Shown here: positions 1-5,639 of the stretch, piece by piece
How the letters are laid out: each line of letters opens with the position of its first letter
How positions within the stretch are numbered: position 1 is the first letter of the stretch
DNA from: JBFLVQ01 sp040758525
GTDB taxonomy: Bacteria > Acidobacteriota > Blastocatellia > Chloracidobacteriales > JADJPF01
Assembly (NCBI GenBank): GCA_040758525.1
Contig: JBFLVQ010000449.1
Location: forward strand, 1 to 7,995
Direction: 5' to 3'
DNA length: 7,995 nt
Translations under genes and position numbers: made by a program
Notes under the pieces: model-generated
What the model was told of the DNA's origin: nothing
What the model saw: the letters and a program-made list of their open reading frames with translations, nothing else
Databases searched by the model: none

Positions 1-2
1 TA

Positions 3-836
3 CTGCTACAAACTTCTGGTCTGCTATATGGAGTAAAACCGGTAATAATTGCCATAGTTCTACAGGCTCTTGGGGGACTTGCTCGTACTGCAGTAAAAGA
101 CCGCTTACTAGCTTTTACTGGTTTGCTTGCAGCAATATTAAATTTGTTGGGTATTAATGAGTTGATCGTTCTGTTTGGTGCCGGTTTTTTCCAGCCTGTT
201 AGCAGATGGCTAACAAACTTCTGGCAAACTAGAGCTAATGCTAAAGCTATTCTATTTATCACTACTCCTATATCTATTCTCACACAAGCATCAGCATTTA
301 CAACAACATCTGTTACTGCTTTTGGTTTGTTACCATTGTTTCTCTTTTTTCTTAAAGTTGGTTCAGTACTATTTGGCAGTGGTTATGTATTATTAGCATT
401 CCTACGCGCTGATTTAGTTGAGCGATTAGGATGGTTAACAGAGGCACAGCTTTTAGACGCTATTGCTGTTGGTCAGATTACTCCAGGGCCAGTATTTACA
501 ACAGCCACATTTATTGGATATATACTGGCTGGACCTTCCGGCGCATTAATTGCGACTTTAGGTATATTCTTACCTGCTTTTGTTTTTGTCGCTATCAGCG
601 GACCGCTAGTACCGCGCTTGCGTAGATCTCCTGCTAGTGGAGCATTTCTTGATGGAGTAAATATTGCGTCTCTAGCGCTTATGTCTGTAGTAACTTGGCA
701 ATTAAGCCGTGCTGCTATTATCGATTTTATTACAGTTGGTCTTGCAATAATTAGCGCAGTAATGTTAATAAAATTTCGTATCAATTCAATATGGCTTCTC
801 ATAGTAGGTGCTATCATTGGCTTGATTGCCAACTAG
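3..836 (+). CDS. chrA: ChrA-family chromate transporter, C-terminal part (5' end outside window)
   Basis: Integral membrane protein of the CHR (chromate ion transporter) family, whose characterised members export chromate from the cytoplasm. The reading frame is open from base 3, so the gene enters from the left. 277 residues are visible of a family length near 390-400. A TTG at 123 is only an internal codon, because the frame upstream already reads as the family motif GLLYGVKPVIIAIVLQA. The second CHR domain begins around 330-350 and carries the hallmarks FGSGYVLLAFL (about 374-406) and the run LLDAIAVGQITPGPVFTTAT (about 450-509), followed by GYILAG and GIFLPAF. Further hydrophobic segments reach the C-terminus. 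The gene converges on the minus-strand carrier protein gene with only 29 bp between them and no convincing terminator. It looks functionally unrelated to the genes on the right and is more AT-rich than they are: 19 G+C in bases 241-300 by hand count, against 30 in 3241-3300. Family assignment is secure; substrate is inferred. Confidence 0.93.
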   Translation: MLQTSGLLYGVKPVIIAIVLQALGGLARTAVKDRLLAFTGLLAAILNLLGINELIVLFGAGFFQPVSRWLTNFWQTRANAKAILFITTPISILTQASAFTTTSVTAFGLLPLFLFFLKVGSVLFGSGYVLLAFLRADLVERLGWLTEAQLLDAIAVGQITPGPVFTTATFIGYILAGPSGALIATLGIFLPAFVFVAISGPLVPRLRRSPASGAFLDGVNIASLALMSVVTWQLSRAAIIDFITVGLAIISAVMLIKFRINSIWLLIVGAIIGLIAN

Positions 837-865
837 ATTGAGTAAAAGGTAGCCTGAATATGGGT

Positions 866-1120
866 TTAATACTTTGTTAGGCAGAGTTTCTCATAGAAAA
901 TATTGACTAATTCTCCTAGATTCTTTGCTCCTGCCATATCTACTAGAGAGGTGTGTAAAGATATAGATTCTATCGTGAGGGTAATAATCTCAGCACGATC
1001 TACTGAGTTTGCCCCTAATTCTGATAACTTATCGCTATAATCAAATTTGTGACTTTGCAATTCTGGTATCACATCACAGATATGACCGACAATAATCTTG
1101 AATATATCCTCTTTGTTCAC
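866..1120 (-). CDS. Acyl carrier protein, beta-branching donor (AcpK-like) type
   Basis: Discrete 84-residue acyl carrier protein that would carry an acyl group on a phosphopantetheine arm. The attachment serine is Ser39 in LGANSVDRAEI (residues 35-45). That wording differs from the LGIDSL/LGADSL of fatty acid carrier proteins. It resembles the stand-alone donor ACPs of trans-AT polyketide HMG-synthase (beta-branching) cassettes, such as AcpK of the Bacillus pksX locus, as does the tail GAKNLGELVNIFYEKL. In those systems the ACP carries malonyl, which is decarboxylated to acetyl and handed to an HMG-CoA-synthase-like enzyme. None of those partner enzymes lies in this window. The start is GTG at 1120, preceded by a strong GGGAGG site six bases upstream. 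The gene is transcribed away from a second, different ACP gene and shares a divergent intergenic region with it. The ACP fold is near certain; the donor subtype is inferred from motif memory. Confidence 0.9.
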   Translation of the reverse strand: MNKEDIFKIIVGHICDVIPELQSHKFDYSDKLSELGANSVDRAEIITLTIESISLHTSLVDMAGAKNLGELVNIFYEKLCLTKY

Positions 1121-1126
1121 ACTGTT

Positions 1127-1132
1127 CCTCCC
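1127..1132 (-). promoter_or_regulatory. Ribosome binding site of the minus-strand ACP
   Basis: GGGAGG on the minus strand lies six bases before the GTG at 1120. It is a strong Shine-Dalgarno match that supports the non-ATG start. Confidence 0.8.
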
Positions 1133-1150
1133 TGGTAAAGATCTAGTCTG

Positions 1151-1172
1151 TTTTTGATCTATTTTTGATTTA
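1151..1172. repeat. Tandem 11-bp direct repeat in the divergent control region
   Basis: Two adjacent copies, TTTTTGATCTA (1151-1161) and TTTTTGATTTA (1162-1172), match at 10 of 11 positions. The period is close to one helical turn, which would place both copies on the same DNA face. They lie in the presumed 5' leader of the minus-strand ACP, just downstream of its -10 element. They could be a regulator site or simple AT-rich drift; nothing else in the window repeats them. Confidence 0.45.
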
Positions 1173-1181
1173 TATTAGTTC

Positions 1182-1190
1182 ATTATACCA
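1182..1190 (-). promoter_or_regulatory. Candidate promoter (extended -10) for the minus-strand ACP
   Basis: The minus strand reads TGGTATAAT, a perfect TATAAT hexamer with the TGn extension. No good -35 hexamer lies 16-18 bases upstream, which fits an extended -10 promoter that depends less on the -35. Transcription would start near 1175 and give a leader of about 55 nt before the GTG at 1120. The leader contains the 11-bp tandem repeat. Confidence 0.5.
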
Positions 1191-1256
1191 ACCTCTTCAA
1201 TCTGCTATTCTATTAGACAAAATATTGATCGAAATAGCGCTGTTAGGTTTGTAGAG

Positions 1257-1285
1257 TTGCAGCATAAGTCACGTTGTGATATAGA
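1257..1285 (+). promoter_or_regulatory. Weak candidate promoter for the plus-strand run
   Basis: TTGCAG (1257-1262) and TATAGA (1280-1285) are separated by 17 bases, matching the -35 consensus at 3 of 6 and the -10 consensus at 4 of 6 positions. A start near 1292 would leave about 55 nt of leader before the TTG at 1347. The match is modest; its position upstream of the first plus-strand gene is the main support. Confidence 0.3.
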
Positions 1286-1333
1286 AATTCAACGGACGAT
1301 TAGCTTAAATGCGCGTTCCTTATATATACTCCC

Positions 1334-1338
1334 AGGAG
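1334..1338 (+). promoter_or_regulatory. Ribosome binding site that sets the TTG start of the plus-strand ACP
   Basis: AGGAG lies eight bases before the TTG at 1347. It is the only good Shine-Dalgarno site in this frame. It argues for the short 87-residue product over a 117-residue form starting at TTG 1257, which has no such site. Confidence 0.75.
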
Positions 1339-1346
1339 AAATTAAA

Positions 1347-1610
1347 TTGTTAGCAGAACAAGTAATCTCTGTAATCGCGGAAACCAAAAAACTCCCTGCC
1401 AGCGAGGTCTCTCTCGATAGCTCATTTGAGCAATTAGGCATCGATTCTTTAGATAGTTACAGTATCTTGTTCGCCCTAGAGGAAACGTTCAACATCTCTA
1501 TTCCTGATGAAGTCGCTCGCAACATAAAAACTGTACGCCAGGCTGTTGAAGCGCTTGAAGGTCTTGTATCAAAGCAACCTGCTCCAAGCAATAATGCTAC
1601 TGGAGTATAA
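1347..1610 (+). CDS. Acyl carrier protein (paired with the downstream ketosynthase)
   Basis: Canonical 87-residue acyl carrier protein. It carries acyl intermediates on phosphopantetheine at Ser34 of LGIDSLD (residues 30-36). Helix 2 follows as SYSILFALEETFNISIPDE, the acidic recognition helix typical of type II fatty acid or polyketide carriers. A flexible tail rich in Pro, Ser and Asn (about residues 75-87) ends the protein. The frame stays open upstream to a TTG at 1257, but the extra 30 residues look nothing like an ACP and lack a ribosome site, so TTG 1347 with AGGAG is chosen. The stop lies two bases before the ketosynthase start, so the two are almost certainly one transcript. The ACP-ketosynthase order resembles rhizobial nodF-nodE. 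It differs from the minus-strand ACP at the serine motif, so the two probably serve different steps. Confidence 0.92.
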   Translation: MLAEQVISVIAETKKLPASEVSLDSSFEQLGIDSLDSYSILFALEETFNISIPDEVARNIKTVRQAVEALEGLVSKQPAPSNNATGV

Positions 1611-1612
1611 CT

Positions 1613-2839
1613 ATGCCTACAAATCGAGTTGTTATTACTGGTATTGGTGTGATCTCTGCTGTGGGTCACAACTGTGATGAATTTTTGCAAGCCCTTTCAC
1701 ATGGCAAGCCTGGCATTAATACACTAGAGGTAGAGACTTTTGACTGTGCACCACTACAGTTTAAGAATGCCGCACAAGTGCGAGATTTTATAGCAGTAGA
1801 GAGTATTGGAGAAGAGTTAGCTGATCTACTCGATAGGTTCGCGCAATTTGTCCTTGTTTCAGCTAGAGAGGCAGTAAAGGACGCTCAAGTGGATTGGGAG
1901 CAACAACCAAAAGAGCGTGTTGCGGTTATTACTGGTTCATGTTTAGGCGGACAGACCGCAGAGGATAAAGGGTTCTTGGAATTATATAAGAATAACCGCA
2001 AGCGCCTACACCCCCTTACGATACCTCGTACGATGGCAAATGCAGGGGCAAGTATTATCTGTATGGAATTTGGCATCAGGGGACCGGCCTTTACCTTAAC
2101 AACAGCCTGTTCTTCAGCAAGTCATGCCATCGGTCAAGCATATTGGATGGTGCACCATGGGTTAGTCGATATCGCTATCACAGGTGGCAGTGAAGCCCCT
2201 TTCAACTATGGAAATTTGAAGGCTTGGGAGGCATTGAGAGTAATTGCTCCCGATACTTGTCGTCCTTTTTCTAAGGATCGACGTGGAATAATTTTAGGTG
2301 AAGGAGGCGCAATATTAGTATTGGAGAGCTTAGCAGGGGCACTAGCAAGAGGAGCTAAGATCTACGCAGAACTTGTTGGTTTTGGTATGTCATCGGATGC
2401 CCACCATATCACACAACCTTGTGTGGATGGCCCAGTATTGGCAATACGCACTGCAATCGCAGATGCAGATCTAGAGCCTCAACAGATCGGATATATAAAT
2501 GCACACGGTACTGGCACTATTGCCAATGATGCAGTTGAAGCGAGTGCAATTCATCAAGTCTTTGGCGACCATGCTGCGCGTCTGGCGGTCAGTTCTACAA
2601 AATCGATGCATGGTCATACACTGGGAGCCGCAGGCGCAATTGAAGCAGTTGCCACAATCCTTGCGCTTAAGCATGGGATCTTGCCTCCCACAGCCAATTA
2701 TAGGGAGGTAGATCCTGGTTGTGATCTAGATGTTGTACCAAACGAGGCACGGCCTGCGAGCATTGAATATGCATTATCCAATTCCTTTGCTTTTGGCGGG
2801 CTCAACTCTGTGTTAGTCTTTAAGCGCTGGGATTCTTAG
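1613..2839 (+). CDS. Beta-ketoacyl-ACP synthase, FabF/NodE-like
   Basis: A 408-residue condensing enzyme of the KAS II type, which joins an acyl thioester to malonyl-ACP with loss of CO2. All catalytic residues are visible: nucleophile Cys166 in TTACSSAS, His298 in NAHGTGT, Lys330 in SSTKSMHGHTLGAAG and His335 in the same motif. The C-terminal glycine-rich loop is FAFGGLN (392-398). The family usually has Thr before the Gly-His of the second motif; here it is His333. The N-terminus begins with the usual VVITGIGVIS, and the length is normal for FabF. Cys166 argues against the cassette decarboxylases of beta-branching pathways, which carry Ser at this position. The ATG is preceded by GGAG at 1602-1605, inside the end of the ACP gene, so translation is likely coupled to it. 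It could be a housekeeping FabF, but the context of an orphan ACP and non-FAS neighbours favours a special acyl chain, as with NodE. Which chain cannot be told. Confidence 0.93.
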   Translation: MPTNRVVITGIGVISAVGHNCDEFLQALSHGKPGINTLEVETFDCAPLQFKNAAQVRDFIAVESIGEELADLLDRFAQFVLVSAREAVKDAQVDWEQQPKERVAVITGSCLGGQTAEDKGFLELYKNNRKRLHPLTIPRTMANAGASIICMEFGIRGPAFTLTTACSSASHAIGQAYWMVHHGLVDIAITGGSEAPFNYGNLKAWEALRVIAPDTCRPFSKDRRGIILGEGGAILVLESLAGALARGAKIYAELVGFGMSSDAHHITQPCVDGPVLAIRTAIADADLEPQQIGYINAHGTGTIANDAVEASAIHQVFGDHAARLAVSSTKSMHGHTLGAAGAIEAVATILALKHGILPPTANYREVDPGCDLDVVPNEARPASIEYALSNSFAFGGLNSVLVFKRWDS

Positions 2840-2938
2840 TCAGGTTGGTCACTCCATTCTATCAATTAATGCAAAGCGCGCTAGCTTGATCGCAAACCGA
2901 TCTTGAGTATGGGTTGCGCTGCAAATAAGAGGTCTAGT
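2840..2938 (+). other. Intergenic gap between ketosynthase and hydrolase
   Basis: This is the only sizeable gap in the plus-strand run, 99 bp. It contains a short perfect hairpin, GATCG/CGATC with loop CAAAC (2888-2902), not followed by a T-run, so it is not a convincing terminator. No clear promoter is seen. Whether the three downstream genes are cotranscribed with the ACP and ketosynthase is therefore open. Confidence 0.4.
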
Positions 2939-4177
2939 ATGATAACGATCTGTTCATCTAAAGGCCGAGAATTTCAAGCTTATCTTGCATTACCACCATT
3001 GGGCAAAGGACCAGGTCTGATCCTCTTGCAAGAGATTTTCGGAGTCAACCAATTTATGCGTTCCATTGCTGATTGGTATGCTGCCCGAGGATTTGTTGTA
3101 GCCTGTCCTGATCTCTTCTGGCGCCAACAGCCAGGCATACAATTGACTGATCAAACTGAAGCCGAATGGCAACGTGCTATCGAATTATATAATGGATTGG
3201 ATGAGGATAAAGCTGTTGAAGATGCGAGCACAGCATTGGCTCTACTACGCCAGCATCCAGCCTGCACTGGTAAAGTTGGTACAGTCGGATTCTGTTTAGG
3301 AGGAAAACTTGCCTACCTAATGGCAACACGTGCTAATCCTGATTGTTCGGTCGGTTACTATGGTGTTGGTATTGAAAAAGCATTGGCAGAAGTAGCAAAT
3401 TTACGTTGTCCACTGATGTTACATATAGCAGGTCATGATCAGTTTTGTCCGCCAACTGCACAGACACAGATTCATCAAGCATTAGATACACATACGCTAG
3501 TCACACTACACGATTATGCAGAACAAGATCATGCTTTTGCTCGTGCTAATGGAGCGCATTTCGATGCACAGGCTGCTGAACTAGCAAATCTACGAACAGT
3601 AGAATTTTTTCTTCGTCATCTTGGTGGATTGGCTTCAACAGAGTCACAGCAGACATTGTCTGAATTATGGGACGAGCATGTTAAATGTGAGTTTGCTACA
3701 TGGGATACTGAGAAGACATTGGCGACAATGGTTGAGAATGCTTATGTTAATCATGTTCCAGTATTGACTGGTGGGATCGGTCATAACCAATTGCGAGAAT
3801 TTTATTCAAAACGTTTCATTCCACAGATGCCGCCAGATACAAGAATGACTCCTGTCTCACGCACTATTGGTACTGATCGTATAGTCGATGAGATGGTCTT
3901 TGAATTTACCCATACGATTAAAATGGATTGGATGCTGCCAGGGATTGCTCCTACTGGTAAGCATATCAAAGTTCCTCTTGTGGTAATTGTCCATTTCCGC
4001 GATGGCAAACTAGCGCATGAACATATCTATTGGGATCAAGCTTCTGTATTGGTTCAACTAGGATTGCTGGAGGCAAGTAATTTGCCTGTTGCTGGGGCCG
4101 AGAGTGCAGAGAAAGTGCTTGATCCAGGTCTACCTGCTAACCATCTGATGGAGCGTTGTGATGACCACAGGCAATAA
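2939..4177 (+). CDS. Dienelactone hydrolase family protein fused to an NTF2-like (SnoaL-like) domain
   Basis: A two-domain protein of 412 residues. Residues 1 to about 228 form an alpha/beta hydrolase of the dienelactone hydrolase family, which opens lactones or esters by a cysteine nucleophile. Visible are Glu32 in LQEIFGVN, nucleophile Cys119 in GFCLGGK, Asp167 in AGHDQFCP and His198 in EQDHAFAR. The intervals (87, 48 and 31) equal those I recall for Pseudomonas dienelactone hydrolase Glu36/Cys123/Asp171/His202, and Arg202 matches its Arg206. From about residue 240 to 380 follows an alpha+beta NTF2-like domain (WDEHVKCEFATWDTEKTLA, then YVNHVPVLTGG, HFRDGKLAHEHIYWDQ), a fold used for small-molecule binding or catalysis such as cyclisation. 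ATG 2939 is preferred because AAGAGG lies six bases upstream; starts at 2903 or 2909 would add 12 or 10 unmotivated residues. The 3' end overlaps the permease gene by 17 nt. Both domains look intact; the substrate is unknown. Confidence 0.9.
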   Translation: MITICSSKGREFQAYLALPPLGKGPGLILLQEIFGVNQFMRSIADWYAARGFVVACPDLFWRQQPGIQLTDQTEAEWQRAIELYNGLDEDKAVEDASTALALLRQHPACTGKVGTVGFCLGGKLAYLMATRANPDCSVGYYGVGIEKALAEVANLRCPLMLHIAGHDQFCPPTAQTQIHQALDTHTLVTLHDYAEQDHAFARANGAHFDAQAAELANLRTVEFFLRHLGGLASTESQQTLSELWDEHVKCEFATWDTEKTLATMVENAYVNHVPVLTGGIGHNQLREFYSKRFIPQMPPDTRMTPVSRTIGTDRIVDEMVFEFTHTIKMDWMLPGIAPTGKHIKVPLVVIVHFRDGKLAHEHIYWDQASVLVQLGLLEASNLPVAGAESAEKVLDPGLPANHLMERCDDHRQ

Positions 4178-5639
4178 GGATGCTGTTTATAATAGATCTT
4201 CATCTGTGTTAGCAGGGCGCTTACGACGTGATTTAGGAACATTAGAATCTTATGCTGCATTATTAGGGATACTGATTGGAGCAGGTATATTTACTGTTAC
4301 AAGTCAAGCTTGGTCGATTACAGGACCTAGTGTGATTCTTGGATATATATTGCTTCTACCGGTTATTCTCGCCACCTCTGTACCATATGCTGCATTTCTT
4401 TCTACCCCACTCGGTCAAGAGCCTGGCGGTGAATATACACATATCTCGCAGACATTTGGTGGGTATCTGATAGCCTTCATAGGAACATGGTTAAAGATCA
4501 TCTCTTATATTGGCGCACTGGCATTTCTTGCGGGAGCACTAGCCGATTATATAATCAAATTTGCTGGCGAATGGATGGATCCAAAGACATATTATCTACC
4601 ATTGGCACTAAGCAGCTTGGTCCTATTTTATCTAATCCACATAATTGGAGTACGCTGGTTTGGTCGGTTGCAAGTGGTAATGTGTATACTACTGGGAATA
4701 TCTTTGATTGTATTGATTGTTCCAGGCTTATTTGCTATCCAAACGATCAATTACCAACCTTTTATCACACATGGTTGGGAAGGTCTAGCGGCCAGCCTGG
4801 TACCGCTTTTCTTCTCCTATGCAGGATTTGAGTCATTAGCACAGACGGCAGGCGAAGTGAAAGACAGTACGGAGCGATTACCACAAGTCTTTCTCAAAGG
4901 GATCACACTTACGGCAGTGATATTTGTTCTGATGTCTGCTATTGCTTTTGGTGTCTTGCCTGGCACACGTTTACAAGCTAGTCGTGCTCCTATGGCTGAA
5001 GTTGCCTCTGTTTATCTGCCCTTTGGAGCAGCCCTTTTCGTTACCTTTGGGGCAATTATGGCAATAACGACTTCACTGAACTCTACAATGTTGGTGCCTT
5101 CACGTATGACAATTATGTTGGCGAGTGATGGTCTGGCACCAGGCTGGCTGGGTGTGATTCATAAGAGCACTGGCACTCCAATACGTGGACTCACACTTAC
5201 ATTGATGGCGTCGGCTTTTTTGCTTATCAGTGGGCAGGTTTCGCTAGCGTTAAATATCGCCGTATTTGCGCTAGTTCTTCTATACTTTCTACACAGCCTA
5301 ACCTTTTTATTGCTTCCTCGTAGGAATCCACAACTCTATTCAATGATTAAGATCTCCTTATCGCTAACACTTCAGAAGATGGCAGCACTACTGTCAATGT
5401 TGGCAATGGGAGGTATTATTGTAATTCAAGTAGTACAGGACCTGCGAACATTGCAGACACAGAGTTTTCTACAGAGACTTGCCAGCCATTCTCTTACCAG
5501 TGTAGAACTGGTGCTAGCTTGGGGTTTGGTTGGTGCCCTGCTCTATGGTTACAGTTGTTGGCGTAGAGACCCTAATGTCAGAGATGACAAAAGCAGCAGA
5601 GAGAAAATAGCAGTTTATAACGATGAAGATAGATTTTGA
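4161..5639 (+). CDS. APC-superfamily amino acid permease
   Basis: A 492-residue inner membrane transporter of the amino acid-polyamine-organocation superfamily, expected to move an amino acid or amine across the membrane by proton or solute coupling. About twelve hydrophobic segments are visible. The first carries the substrate-site signature GILIGAGIFT (near residues 36-45). The sixth region reads FFSYAGFESLAQTAGEVKD (about 217-235), also characteristic, followed by the ERLPQ turn. The loop MASDGLAP-like stretch after segment eight (here LASDGLAPGW, about 320-329) is typical too. The C-terminus is short, charged and cytoplasmic. ATG 4161 is favoured over the adjacent GTG 4158 because GGAG at 4150-4153 is then seven bases away. 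Its start lies within the hydrolase gene and its end within the PLP-enzyme gene, each overlap being 17 nt, so the three are probably translated as a coupled block. It may import the PLP enzyme's substrate or export a product; substrate is not predictable here. Confidence 0.92.
   Translation: MTTGNKDAVYNRSSSVLAGRLRRDLGTLESYAALLGILIGAGIFTVTSQAWSITGPSVILGYILLLPVILATSVPYAAFLSTPLGQEPGGEYTHISQTFGGYLIAFIGTWLKIISYIGALAFLAGALADYIIKFAGEWMDPKTYYLPLALSSLVLFYLIHIIGVRWFGRLQVVMCILLGISLIVLIVPGLFAIQTINYQPFITHGWEGLAASLVPLFFSYAGFESLAQTAGEVKDSTERLPQVFLKGITLTAVIFVLMSAIAFGVLPGTRLQASRAPMAEVASVYLPFGAALFVTFGAIMAITTSLNSTMLVPSRMTIMLASDGLAPGWLGVIHKSTGTPIRGLTLTLMASAFLLISGQVSLALNIAVFALVLLYFLHSLTFLLLPRRNPQLYSMIKISLSLTLQKMAALLSMLAMGGIIVIQVVQDLRTLQTQSFLQRLASHSLTSVELVLAWGLVGALLYGYSCWRRDPNVRDDKSSREKIAVYNDEDRF

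Noticed and set aside
473..832. Minus-strand open frame of 119 codons inside the chromate transporter
   Set aside because: It is antisense to a well-conserved ChrA domain and its product shows no family features.
837..865. Possible bidirectional terminator between the chromate transporter and the minus-strand ACP
   Set aside because: Only a four-base GCCT/AGGC match with a long loop could be found, and no T-run follows.
1257..1346. N-terminal extension of the plus-strand ACP from TTG 1257
   Set aside because: The 30 added residues do not resemble an ACP and have no ribosome site, while TTG 1347 has AGGAG eight bases upstream. The same bases fit a promoter better.
1613..2839. Ketosynthase as the decarboxylating partner of a beta-branching cassette
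   Set aside because: Those partners have Ser in place of the active-site Cys; this protein retains Cys166 and both histidines.
2888..2902. Hairpin GATCG-CAAAC-CGATC as an intrinsic terminator
   Set aside because: The stem is only five pairs and is not followed by a run of T, so chance is a sufficient explanation.
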